Below, one piece after another: positions 11,330 through 23,280 of a stretch of 64,000 bases of DNA. Origin of the DNA: Manihot esculenta (lineage: Eukaryota > Streptophyta > Magnoliopsida > Malpighiales > Euphorbiaceae); assembly GCF_001659605.2 (NCBI RefSeq), contig NC_035166.2, forward strand, positions 19,024,225 to 19,088,224. Direction: 5' to 3'. The notes beneath the pieces are model-generated. The model saw nothing but the letters and a program-made list of their open reading frames with translations, was not told the DNA's origin and ran no database searches. Position 1 is the stretch's first letter. Each line of letters opens with the position of its first letter. The translations under genes and the position numbers were made by a program.

Positions 11330-11456
11330 ACAGAGAACAAAGATAACTGTTGTATAATTCCCTTTCACCTGCTGCTGCTGGGACGCAGAATTCTTGAGCA
11401 ACCAACATAACAAACCCTTTTCTGCAAAATCAATCCTATTTTTCTTTCTCTGAAAG
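11330..11456 (+). other. Probable 5' untranslated exon 1 of the NF-YA gene
   Basis: A pyrimidine-rich, low-AT stretch ends in TCTCTGAAAG|GTAAGT-like sequence, a strong donor with GT at 11457-11458. The next coding signal is the ATG at 14470, so a long first intron in the leader is inferred; this is common in plant NF-YA genes. A telo-box-like AAACCCTAA lies just inside the intron near 11475. The transcription start is not visible. Confidence 0.55.
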
Positions 11457-14429
11457 GTAAGTTTCGAAATTCCAAACCCTAATTTCCTCCCCTTTTCAAT
11501 CTCTTCTATTGCATGGAAATCAGAATTTCGTTTCCAATCTATCTTTATTTTGACTCTGTTTCTTTGCTACTTCTTCTGTGTGTTCGAATTGACAATTCGG
11601 TTGCCAATAGAATGGTTTTAAAGCGTTGTAAATATTGGATTCCTTACCCCCTAGGCAACTATATGGATAAGCGTGTGATTTCGGTTGAATTGTTTCCCGA
11701 TGGACTCCTTGAGGATTGGAAATGAGTGTGAAAATGTTCTGCGATTGTTTGCTACTCATTGCCACGCTAGCATTAAGTACTCTGTTTCGTTTTCAGTTGA
11801 TCTTTGGGGTCTTGTGAGTTGATTGAATTCAATTTGGGTTGTCCAAGTTTAAAAGTTGATTTTTTTTAAAATAAAAAATTTAGCTTATGTGTTATCTAGT
11901 TGAAAATTATGTAGCTTCTTGAATTAATTGAGCTTACTGATCATTTAATGTCAGTGAATTTAGGTTCCTTGAGCTAATTTTATGGGTTTGAGTTGATGGA
12001 TTTCTTGTCATTGTTATTATTGTGCTCATTTGGGATTTTGGTAGTTTATCTATAAAATTTGTCCGAAACTGACTGATACTTTTGATGTAATTCATTTTTT
12101 GCTGTGTTTGCACATTCCAGTGCACTTCTCATTTTACAAATGATTTTAAATTTTGGGTATCTTTTTGCCTCAAAGAAGTGACCTTCTGCAGTAGTTCTCC
12201 TTCCTGTGATGGATTCAGTGGTCTAGCAAACATCAAAGATGAAATTTGATTCAGCTTTTAGGATCTAAATTTAATGTTACTTGCACGCTAAATCCATTTG
12301 AAGTCAATCTTGTCCTCAAGGTTCATACTTCTTTCATTTTGTAATATTAGCACAGACAAGCATGTCCAGGAGGAGAAATTCTCTTCTTCTAGAGTGATTT
12401 TTTTTTCTTCTCTCTCTCTTATTCCAGTGGTTTGTGGTATTATTGTTATATTTTGGGACATCCCTTTAAATTACATTTTTTCATTTGCTTCCTTAATTTC
12501 TCCTAAAAGATCTACTCATTTTCTAGCCAGTGACTGGTTCATAATTATTAATGCTTTAGAAATTCTGTGCAATGTTGTTCTTCTTTTTTCAATGCTGAAA
12601 GTATTGTTGATCCATATGAAATGACTCCAGTCCAACTAAACCTTGGTGACATGCTTAGATCTCCTTGCACAAACTGCTAGTCATGAATTGTTTATTCTGT
12701 AAAATGGAAAGAAAATAAAAGAAGGATGTATACATACTTGTGTATTTTGTGGCAATAAGTTTTGATGAATGAAGCTTAAAAATCTGGCATATATTAGTCT
12801 AACTAAAGCATATGAGTTAGAACAGTTCCAAATTCCAATTCATTGGTCTCTATAAAGCTGGTCTGACTCTCATGTGCTTCAGCTTCATCAAATGAACTAT
12901 ATAATCAAATAGTATTAATCACTCTTCAAACTAAAATCCTGTTAGTGCCTATGTGAAAGCTACCATGGAACATAAGGTTATTTTTCTTTCAGTTATACTC
13001 CCTTAAGGGCGTTTTGTTGCATTGCCTTTGTTAAAAGAAGTGGAGGCAACCATGCCAGTCTCTTGTCTGCCTGCACATTTGTAGAAAAATGCAAGCAAGA
13101 ACTTGATTTATGACATAATGAATAGAATAGGTATGAAGAATCTTTGAAACCCTACCAGTTTGGAAAATATAGTTTGCTGCTTTAAAGATCATTTCTCGCT
13201 TTGCTTCTCATATATATGGATATATATATATGTGTGTGTTTATGTGGGTGTGTGTATATAATTGTCCTTGCCGTTACAGCTCATCTTCAGAGTTCAGAAT
13301 TGACTCTAAATAGTTGGTTGGCTCTGCTTTCCTAGTCAATGTTTTTTCCGTGTCGTTCTCATTTTTGCAGTTCCAAATGGTATACCAAGGAATCTTAGAA
13401 TAAAATTTAATTTATCTCTAGTTGCATGAGTATTATTGTAATAGTATTTTAGTTTATTGGATGCTTCTTTATGATTTTATCATTTGTTGGTTTAGCGTTT
13501 GATTCCCTCATATCACAAGGGGATTGAAGTCATTGATTAGCTTAATTTAAAAGTTGTTTATGGGCAGTGCAGACTGCAGAATATACCATTTAGATGTCAG
13601 ATCACATTGGCAACATAACAGTGGTGGTGTGCTGGTACTATATACTTCTGTGGGTTTTTCTGGAGTTGTTGATAAATATGAAGTAGTAGTGAATTTTATG
13701 TTTTCATTAAAACTTACCATGTCATAATCCTGCTTGGACCATCATTAGAAATTTTGTTTTCATTTCTTTTCCTTTGAGGGAATCATTGAGGGAAAGCTTT
13801 TAGTAACTCCTTTTGTTATGTACTTTGAATTCAGGGAAAAGAAATTATCTCAAATATATTAATTCACTTATTTTCTTAAATGAATCTTGAGCTGCAGAAT
13901 GCAAATGAATACATATTGTGAATGTACATGAAAAATACTTGGGGAAAATTGTTCTAATATAGAGTCTGAAGTTAATCCTAAAAATATTTCTGGCAAGATT
14001 TTGTTATGATAATAAATAGATGTGAGGTTATATAGTCACTTAAAGTTTTGAACTGGATGAGATAAGAATTACACATAGAGCATTTGAAAGTTGAAGCATA
14101 AATATTGGCTAGTTATAGATGTAATGTAATTTGATTCAGACTTCTTTCTTCCAATATTTTTCATTTTGACAAGCAATGCAATGGGAAGTTTCTTCTCTTC
14201 TCCTCTAATTCTCTTTGCTCATCACATTGTTTTGTTTGATGGTTCTAGATTTCAGCTTCTTCTATTATTATTAATTTTCAAACATAGCATTGTCACATAG
14301 TCATAGAGCTTTTTCAATTCTCATGAATCATTGCAATATTTTGTAGCATTGGTCTGCTTGGGTGTCATTTGACTAGCATCTTATTGAAAGCTTTGGTGTC
14401 ACATTGACCTAACTATTTAAATTGCCCAG
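11457..14429 (+). other. Large leader intron of the NF-YA gene
   Basis: Runs from the donor GTAAGT at 11457 to a probable acceptor near 14429 (TTGCCCAG) just ahead of the start-codon exon. The T-rich composition and lack of conserved frames fit an intron. A 108-codon ORF at 12298-12624 is Phe/Ser/Leu-rich, as expected by chance in T-rich DNA. A TG/TA-rich microsatellite lies at about 13,210-13,260. Confidence 0.55.
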
Positions 14430-14469
14430 CCAGATTGGATATTGGGGATTCTTTGTGCATCATAGCCTC

Positions 14470-17400
14470 ATGACTTCTTCCGTGCATGATCTTTCAGGTA
14501 TTCTTTTTCTTTTATTTATATATTTTATTGCTGAAACTTTTTAACAAATAAGTGTGTTTAACATCATTCAACTCGATGTGTATTTTCCTCGATGATTGAT
14601 GGTATGAAATTTTACTCTCGTTTTTTACATAATTTTATAATTATTTTATCTGGGAACAAATGTTTTGCTTTTCCTTTTTTTTTTTCTCTTGAAATACTTG
14701 CCTAAGCTAAAGACACGATTATGTGAACAAAATCCTGTTTGAAGCCTAGTCATGTGGAGGAATTCCTCAGTTTTCGAAATTTCAATAAAATTGAGCAAAA
14801 CCCACCAAATTTGGGCGGAATTATACTCGTCAGTGGAGGGAATGCAGTTCTGTTAATGAAGAATCAATATGTGAGATTTTTGGTTCTGGGAGTTTTCTGG
14901 TGATTAGTATAGGATTTTAGTGTGGTTGATCCTCTTCATTCTAGATCATTCCTTGATGCTTTCAGCCTGAGTGAGTTTGGACTTTCAGTATCATATCTGA
15001 ATATCACTATTATGCTTCTCAATGAGGTTGAATCTATGTGTATTTTTGTTCTACATTGTGATTAGTTATTCTTGTGGATTGGACGGGCCACCTAGGAGGA
15101 GCTCTCATTGCTAGATGATTTGATTCTCTCTATTAGGCAGCTTAGTTTTAATTGTCAATGTGTATTGTGTCCATTGTACTTTTCGTGCTTATGATATTAT
15201 AAAGATTGTTGTCCAGATAATAGTGAGACTAGCGAGCAGCAGAAACACTCAGAACCTCAGGTTCATTCTTCATCTCCTGCAACTGCATCAATGCATCCAG
15301 GGATGTCAAACCCAAATGCTCAGTATGCAACAAATCTGCAACTTGGTTCAGGGCATGCAATGGTATGATTTCGAGAGCAAATTCTTTTAAATATTGTTTT
15401 TTGTCCTCGGGTATATGTCAAAGAATGCTCTGCTATTTCAATTTGTTTTCATCTTTGTCCATGGGCATATGTTGGTTGCTAATAGGTTTTCTGTAAACAA
15501 CTTGAAAGTAATCACTTGAAGTTGCAGGATAATTTATTCTTAAGACAATCAACACTAAACAGGGAATCTATTAATTATATCATAATTTGACTGGGTTAAT
15601 CTGGTTGCAAAAAAAATTCTAAGTTTCTACCTGTAGACACTAGTGCCAGTCGGATGATTAAAAACATTCCTTACATGTGTTATTGTGCCTATAGCTATGC
15701 TTCTGTTAGTGATCAATTTAGTTTACTTTCGAATTTCAAAAATGAGTTTGCCACTAGAAGTTTGAATTGCATCCGGTATTATGTACTATAATGTCTCTTT
15801 ATTTTGTGTACTATCTCTTCATTGTGTCCCTTGCATTTAACAAGAGGTCTATCATCATTTTTTTAACTTGAGGTGGTTATGGCCTATTTATGTGGACTAG
15901 GGAACAATTATAAGATGCAAGCACATGTTCTAGGGTTAGACTTTCCTATTTTCCAAAATCTTCATATTTCCTTCTAATTTAAAGTGCTGAATTGTACTAC
16001 CCAATTCCCAAGTAGAAGTATCCCATCTGGCATGGGCACTTTAGGTAAAGTGAAGAGTCATAATAACTACAATTATATTTTGAGTAGTTCTATGAGCTCA
16101 TTTTTTAGTTTTATAGTAAAATATGACAGTTTTTGTTGGCAAGGTTTTTCTAGCCTTTCTCTTGGAGCTGTGCCTGTGCACTTGGCAATCATTTTCCACC
16201 TGTTTCTAAATGTCAAAGATTAGGATTTGAATAATGAAAACTGTGGATGGCACTTCTTCTGTAAAATAATAATTGATACCTGGGTTCTAATCTTCGTCTT
16301 GAAGTTCACATTCCTTCGTCCAAAGGATGATGAAATTCTGCTGCAACTCTGTTAAAATGCTATTTCAGTTTTCTCTGCCACATGAGAATTGGGCACTTTC
16401 ATGTACTAACTTCTATGCATGGCTGGTGGAATTGAAGGCAGCGGCAGCTTACCCTTACCCAGATCCCTACTATAGAAGCATTTTTGCTCCCTATGATGCT
16501 CAGCCATATCCTCCACAGCCCTATGGTGGACAACCAATGGTAATTTATTCCTTTTGATGCACATGAGTGAACCTTGGTTCTTTGCAAAAATGGATAAACT
16601 CTTGATAAACATTTATCTTGTGCTTATTTAATAACTACTTGGTTCAGGTTCATCTTCAGTTAATGGGAATTCAGCAAGCTGGAGTTCCTTTGCCATCAGA
16701 TGCAGTTGAGGAACCTGTTTTTGTCAATGCAAAACAATATCACGGCATCTTGAGACGTCGACAGTCCCGTGCAAAAGCTGAATCAGAAAACAAAGCCATC
16801 AAGTCTCGGAAGGTATGTTGTGTTTGGTTTAGCTGACTGATTAGGATCTTTAAAAGATAAAAATTGGAGCCTGTTAACTCTGTTTTATATATTATTAGTT
16901 TTGATGCATCCTCGTTCTGTTTGACCATGTATTTCCGTCTTTGCTTGAACTTTTATTTCTTAATCATGCTTAGGCCACTGTGATAATTTCTAGAAGTTAT
17001 CTGAATGTTGTAATGTGGAATTTCAAGGGGAAAATGAAATGAAGTAGAGCCAGAATGATATTAGAATAGGAAAAAACTAAACCAATACTTAGACTCCGTT
17101 TATCTATGAAAAATAACTTGTATTTGAAAAATATTTTTCGTGAAAAACATTTTATGTAGAATATTTTCTAACAAGATAATTTATTTTTCATTATTTAATT
17201 TTAATTTAAAAATAAAATATATTAACAAATTTACATATAGAGGCTTTAATAAAATTTTCAAAGTGCAGAAAATGACTTACTCTTTTGAAAAAAAGGAAAT
17301 CATTTTCTATAAAATGGTTTAATTTTTCATTTGATTAGGAAAATATTTCCTATTAACTAATTTTCTTAAGTGCCCCAAACAGCAGAAAGTGTGAAAAATA

Positions 17401-19532
17401 TTTTCATATAAAATATTTTCCATAAAACAAATAGCACCTAAATAGGAAATTATAAGCTTGTTATAACTTGCTTAATATTTCACAATAACAGTGGAATTCC
17501 TAAGTAATTAAAGCATTATTTCCTATAATATATAGATCTAAAGCCTCTAGTAGAAGAAGGGCCCACATCAGAAAAGCTTAATCCACTAATAATAGGGTAA
17601 GGATTTGGTGGGACTCATGAGACAGCAGAGTAGCAGACAACTAACCTTGCATTAGTAGCTTCAGTATTCGGTTTGTATGAAGAAAGCTTCATTATTTCTA
17701 CAGTTACAATTGCATCATAACTCTAGAAAAAGCATAATTATCAGGGGGAAAGAGGGGATAAGTAAAATATTTGAAGTATATACCTATACGACATTGAACT
17801 TTTTGGTCTCCTAATTTTTGAGGCTTTCCTTCTGAATGTGCACAAAGATATTATATTATTTGATTAATTCACATATTTGTTAGCATTCAAAATGCAAATA
17901 GACTTGATTTAGGACGCAGAAGACATTATAATCCAGATCATCTAAATAAACCAAAACTCACTTAAATACCACGCTACAATGATCTGAATAGTGTAATGGT
18001 TATGGTCCCAGGTAGTGGATTACGTCACGAGATGATAGATGGGAAAGGAGCTTATTAGATGAAGCTCTTAACACCTTAGACTTATTAACGAGAGAGTTTT
18101 AGATCTCAAATGTGTTTGTAATTATTCTGTTTGTTTTATTCAATAAAAATAAACCCTTATATATTGGAAGTTCATACAATCATAGTATTTCTAATTAGAG
18201 TAGAAGTTTAATACAAGCAATCATCAGATAAGGAACTCCTAAGATAAATAGAAATCTAATAACAAACTAATAAGATAAAATAAGATAATAGAAATAAGAA
18301 ACTAATAGATTAAATTAACCTGTTTGTTATGGATTTAGTCTATCCATAAACCATAACATCACTCCTCTCCTGGAGAAAAAAAACTCAAAGGTAGAATTGG
18401 CTGTTTGAAAATTAATTGATGGACTCCCATATAACTTTAGGTTCAGGACAACCTCGCCAACTAACTAATACTTTTCAAACTTGAGTGCCTAGCTCTGTGT
18501 CTCTTTTCGTCACACGAAAAAAGTCGACTTTGGCATTTTGGGCACCACATGTACCTTTATTCTCTCATTCATTTGTTGACCAAAATTTTGTTGATTACTA
18601 CTCGATATATCTTGGTTTTAGTTCACCTCCCAATTGAAGGTATGGACTAGTTCAAAATTTTGTTGAGCTAAGTCATTCAAATGTAATCGTTGCACGAGAG
18701 AATTCAACTTTTCTTGTAGATTTGTTGATCATCTATGACGACTGGCTTTGATATAAGTTGTTGGTCCTGGATAATGGATTGCGTCACTGGATGATAGATG
18801 TGGAAGGAACTCATTAAAGGGAGTTCTTAACACCTTACTTGCTAATGAGAGTTTTAGATCTCAAATATATTTGTAATTATTTTGCTTATTTTATTCAATA
18901 AAAATAAACTCCTTATATAGTGGAGGTTCATATAATCATAATACTTCTAATTAGAGTACAAGTCTAATACGAGCAATTATAAGATAATAGAAGTCTAATA
19001 ACAAACTTATAAGATAAGATAATAGAGATAAAAAAAACTAATAGATTAAATATAATCTATTGATTATGGATTTAGTCTATCCATTATTCATAACAGTAAT
19101 ATTGTGACATGAACCATATAGATTCTCCTGCATCAACATTTGCCTGCTAAAAGCTTGAGGTTGTCAAATTTCTTATTATGCCACTGAAAATTAAGCATGT
19201 CCCCTGAATCATCTATCATATGAGTCCTAGTATACAATAATCTCGAAATCGTCACCCGTGCCTACTTTGCATGTGAAATCTTTTACATTACAAGTCCTTT
19301 TTTGCGTTGGATCTTTCATGACTCGCGATTCAAACTAATATTGCAGCCATACTTGCATGAATCTCGACATCTGCATGCATTGAGAAGAGCTAGAGGATTG
19401 GGTGGTCGGTTTCTCAATTCCAAGAAGGATGAAAATCAACAAGAGAATGATTCTGTAGGTGACAAATCACAGTCCAATATCAATCTTAACTCTGATAAAA
19501 ATGATATTGCTTCCTCAGATAGCAAGTCTTGA
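14470..19532 (+). CDS. NF-YA4/7-like: Nuclear transcription factor Y subunit A (NF-YA4/NF-YA7-like)
   Basis: DNA-contacting subunit of the trimeric CCAAT-box factor NF-Y, nuclear. Five coding exons fit GT-AG rules: 14470-14497, 15217-15362, 16438-16539, 16648-16812 and 19347-19532, giving 208 residues. The N-terminus [11 protein letters not shown] matches Arabidopsis NF-YA4/NF-YA7, which are of similar length. The middle has the [10 protein letters not shown] block typical of that subgroup. The subunit-binding helix ([18 protein letters not shown]) is at about 113-135. The DNA-binding half ([14 protein letters not shown], then GGRFLN) is at about 148-172. The conserved domain is split by the 2.5-kb last intron, which hosts two mobile elements. 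No miR169-like site was seen in the 3' region, as expected for this subgroup. Exon 3 to 4 junction (GCAGCGGCAG) has alternative AGs and is the least certain. Confidence 0.92.
17089..17441. mobile_element. MITE-like element in the last NF-YA intron
   Basis: The two ends form imperfect terminal inverted repeats of about 25-30 bp: the left end reads TTAGACTCCGTTTATCTATG and the reverse complement of the right end reads TTAGGTGCTATTTGTTTTAT. Both are followed by GAAAAATA-type stretches. The interior of about 300 bp is AT-rich with no ORF of interest. No clear target duplication was found, so family assignment (possibly hAT-like) is open. Confidence 0.5.
17998..19095 (-). mobile_element. Small non-autonomous LTR retroelement in the last NF-YA intron
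   Basis: Two direct repeats of about 340-360 bp (17998-18358 and 18759-19095) flank only 400 bp of internal DNA. The repeats end in CATAACA (plus strand). The same 5-mer GTAAT flanks both sides (17993-17997 and 19096-19100). On the minus strand, next to the right repeat, ATATCAAAGCCA (about 18745-18756) resembles the Met-tRNA primer site. Next to the left repeat, GGAGAGGAGTGA is a good polypurine tract. The interior has no gag or pol. It is larger than typical TRIM elements but has the same design. The repeats differ at many positions, so it is old. Confidence 0.75.
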
Positions 19533-21932
19533 TAACAGCGAGTTGGTGGCAGATGCGAGGGCCCTCAAATCTGATATTTATGGGTGATATGCAGGAGAGC
19601 CATCGCCCAATAGTCAGTATTGCTTCACTCTGGTTCTTCACTTACAAGTCATTAGTATGTATAGGGGTTTTTCTAGTATTTGGTTTGTAGGAGGTTGCAA
19701 AGACGAAGCAGGCAGTGTAATTAAGGAGCATGGTAGTTCTCTTTGCAACAGTGGTCTTATTTATAGGTTTTTTCTTTCTCCTTTTCCACGAGGGGACTGT
19801 TGGTTAGGTTTCATGTGCCGGCATTTCTTTGCCTTGAAGAATGTGGTCAAGCTAGATATTTTTCTAACAAAAAGTTGGGAGTTTTCTTAATTGGTTGAGT
19901 TGATTATGTTTCATTAGCTTAACAAAGATTAGGTTGGCTGTTCCTATGTAGCATTAGCCTTGTGATTACTATCTATTGTCAACTTTGCTAATAAGATGGA
20001 TGGTTTGATTGGTAGCGGGACTGCTGTGCTATATTGTCATATTGGAATGTTTGCATTGCATAGCACAAAATTCGAGCTGATATATTCCGCTGTGCGTCAT
20101 CCTTCCACACTTAACCTCCTCTGAAGCCATTAATGTTGTTGGGTTTTCGCCCAAGGACTGCAAACGAACTGAACTGTGCTCTTTTGAAGCTTTTGATTAG
20201 TTTGCAGAAACCAGCCAACCCCGCAACAGGCCAGCACTGTTATTTGCAATGGTTGGTACAGAAGTCATGAATTAGCTATTCTTTTTGCATTATTAGTTTT
20301 TGGTTTTAAGAAATGTTTAAAGAAAAAGGGGAAGATGGTTTATAGGATTTTGAACGCTTTAACTTGGTATAGCATTAAATTACTAATCCAATGGTATGAA
20401 TTTGCAGTTGTACACACTTAGTATGACATGTATTCATCATCTTAGGCCCTCAGAGACCAAGCAGATAGCAAAGTGCTTGCTTCCATGGGCTCTGCAATAG
20501 CTATGCTTGTAGAAAAAAAGATGCATTATTTGTGGACTTCCTGAAGCCATGGTTACTTCAGCATGCAAATGAAATGAAAGCCCCTTCAATCTCCTTTTTC
20601 CACTCATAAAGCCATAACCATATGAACCCATTTTTTGCATAAAACCCATAATTTGTTACCTGTGACTCTCAACTTGAATTTCGTGTGTGAGTTGAGAATT
20701 TGGCTTAACAGAGCGTAAACCATAATTGGACACATAAGATGATTTGGCTCCACCTCATTGAATCTTAGGGTTGGCCAAGAAATTTTCTAGGGAGATTTTT
20801 TTTATTTTAATTTATTAATGTCATATAAATTTATTATTAAAAAATATAAATTAAATTTTTTATAAATATAATTATCTATTATTATTGTTGTTAGTAGCAT
20901 ATAGCAAAGCAAATGGAAAAATAGTGGGATTTTGAAAATGGTTTGATTTATGAAGCTGCTAAATAATTGGAGATACTTGTCAAAGAGATGTACGGCTACT
21001 TACTATTGAAATGAAGGAAATAAACAAGTGAGAAGAATACATTATCTCCATTTTGGTTGGTATTAATTTTAAATTTAATCTTTGTGTGTTGGACAACCAA
21101 TTGTATACATTTTGAGAAAGACATTTCAACAATAGTTAGTAAAGTCATTGACAAGAAAAGCATTTAAAAAAAAAAAAAAAAAAAAAACTTTTTCAAAACT
21201 ATGTGCCAGACAAGTTGGTTGCCTGTTATGTTCATCCATGGATAAGTTTCCACAAAAACAAACTAAATAATCTTTCATGAATCTAATTACCCCATTAATT
21301 ATTGTACTTTTTAAAGAATTATTATTTTATTAAAAAAATTTTTAAGTTAATATTTATTCATTGAAAAAATTTATCACATTAATGTAATCATTATATAAAT
21401 TAAGATTTGTCAAAATCCTTATTCTTTTTCTTGATTAAATCATTTGAAAATTATTTCCTTTTATTAAATATATTATTGGTTAGAACTCTAAAAACTCAAA
21501 TTCAACCTTAATATATAATAGCAAAGACATTTTTTTAAAAAAAAATTATTGATTAAATCTACGTGAATATTGAATTTAAACCGAATCAATAAAGTTGGTT
21601 TTACTGTTGACCAATGTCAAATGATTTTAAGAATGATATCTTTCAATTATCTCTTCATCAAAACAGGTTTATTACCTTCTCTTGATTTTATTACTTCATT
21701 CACCAATTCGTTTTATTTATTTATTTTCTCATTTTTTCTTTTTTTTAGTAAATAAACATATACATAGATAAAAATAAACATGGATAATAAATTAAAATTA
21801 TAACGATTTTAATAAAGATATTTAATTCTATATAATTAAGAGATTAATTAATAAATTTTTTTTAAAATTTAAAATCTAAAAAAATAGATAAAATCTATTT
21901 AATAAAATATAGATGGGTAAGTAATAGCAACA
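19533..21932. other. NF-YA 3' untranslated region and AT-rich intergenic DNA
   Basis: The NF-YA stop codon at 19530-19532 is followed by several hundred bases of mixed composition, probably 3' UTR, but the poly(A) site cannot be fixed. From about 20,760 the DNA becomes strongly AT-rich, with a poly(A) run at about 21,166-21,186. Small ORFs here lack family features. Confidence 0.5.
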
Positions 21933-21937
21933 CCCAT

Positions 21938-22152
21938 TGATAAGACTTAGAGTTGTGATAAGTTTTAGAGTCATGATAAGGTTAGAGTTATGATAAGATT
22001 TAGAGTTATGATAAGGTTTATAGTTGATTGAGATAATATTTGTTATTCATACAATCTGTATCCAACTCAACCACTGATATATACTATATAAATGTATTCT
22101 ACACAGAAATACAAATAACACATAGAATTCTCAATACCATAAATCTTCTATA
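21938..22152 (+). repeat. Copia 5' LTR with tandem TGATAAG units
   Basis: The LTR opens with five TGATAAG copies at 21938, 21956, 21974, 21991 and 22009, each separated by a variant of TTTAGAGTTA, giving a period of 17-18 bp. A TATA-like stretch (ACTATATAAATG) follows near 22083. The end is CTTCTATA, directly before the primer site. GATAAG is the plant I-box/GATA-factor core (known); regulation through it is inference. Confidence 0.85.
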
Positions 22153-22165
22153 TGGTATCAGAGCC
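22153..22165 (+). other. Copia primer binding site
   Basis: TGGTATCAGAGCC immediately follows the LTR; this is the standard initiator Met-tRNA complementary site of plant Copia elements. Confidence 0.9.
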
Positions 22166-22242
22166 GTAAAGACTTTACAGCAAATTCTTCTATTTTCTTT
22201 TACGTTTTTCTCATCTTGTTCTTCCCTCTGTTCGTACCAGCA

Positions 22243-23280
22243 ATGGCTAATACTGAGCAATCTCTTGTTTCAACCACTATCGGCTCCACATCATCTATTC
22301 CCAATATTCAGATTCCAAACGTCACTCAATTTTTCACCATTAAACTCACTTCGGCTAATTATTTGCTATGGCATACACAAATCATGCCTCTTCTTCATGG
22401 ATACAAATTGGCTTCTCATATCGATGGTACTGTTATTGCACCAGATCGGTTTTTATCCACTGGCGAACCAAATCTCGCATTTATGGATTGGTTCTGTCAC
22501 GATCAGATCGTTCGTAGCTGGATCAATTGTTCCGTTTTTGAATCTATTCTTCATCAGATCACTCGTTGCACCACTGCCAAGGATGCCTGGGACAAGCTCA
22601 CTGTAATCTATTCCGCCGGTGCTAAAACGCGGATTCAGTAGTTGCGTAAACAACTCAAGCATCTGCAGCGAGGTAATGATTCGATTGACAATTACATGAG
22701 CAAAGCGAAATCGTATTATGATCAGCTTTGTACATTAGAAGGATCTATTACCGAGGAAAATATTGTGTGCGATGTTTTGGAAGGATTGAGTTCGGATTAT
22801 CATCCTTTTATGCGTGCTATAGAAGCACGAAATACTCAGATTACTTTTGATGAGTTGTATGCATTACTACTCAGTGAAGAATCCCAATTGAAGTTTGATT
22901 CTCTCACTTTTAATTATGCCGTTCCTGCTACTGCTCACTATACAAATTCTGGACGAGGCAGTAGAGGGCGTGGTCGTGGTTACTGTGGGAGTGGTGGACA
23001 GTCATCATACTAAGGACGCGGTTCTGGGCAGTCTAGTTATACTTCTGGTCGTGGCACTTCTACTTTAATATGTTTTAATTGCAATGGAGCAGGACATGTT
23101 TCAAGACAATGTCCCTCACCTCGCACCAATCCTCAAGCCAATGTAGCCAAAACTCAAATTGAACCTCTTCAGGCTTGGACTGTGGACTCCGGTGCAAATT
23201 ATCATCTAGCAGCTAATCAGGAAACTATAGCTCATCCTATTCCTGTCAATGATGCCACCGCTCTCACAATTGCCAATGGA
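22243..23280 (+). pseudogene. Copia gag and start of protease (broken)
   Basis: From the ATG at 22243 (MANTEQSLVS...) a UBN2-type gag follows, with an RNA-binding Gly/Arg-rich tail. A zinc knuckle (CFNCNGAGHVSRQC) is at about 23080-23120. The retropepsin start (WTVDSGANYHLAANQ) is at about 23175-23220. In-frame stops interrupt it at 22639 (TAG) and 23011 (TAA). After TIANG near 23280 the frame jumps straight into the linker before reverse transcriptase, so the remaining protease and all of the integrase have been lost. Not functional. Confidence 0.88.

Noticed and set aside
19533..20330. miR169 target site in the NF-YA 3' region
   Set aside because: Looked for the usual CAAGTCATCCTTGGCT-like match and found none; this agrees with the NF-YA4/7 subgroup.
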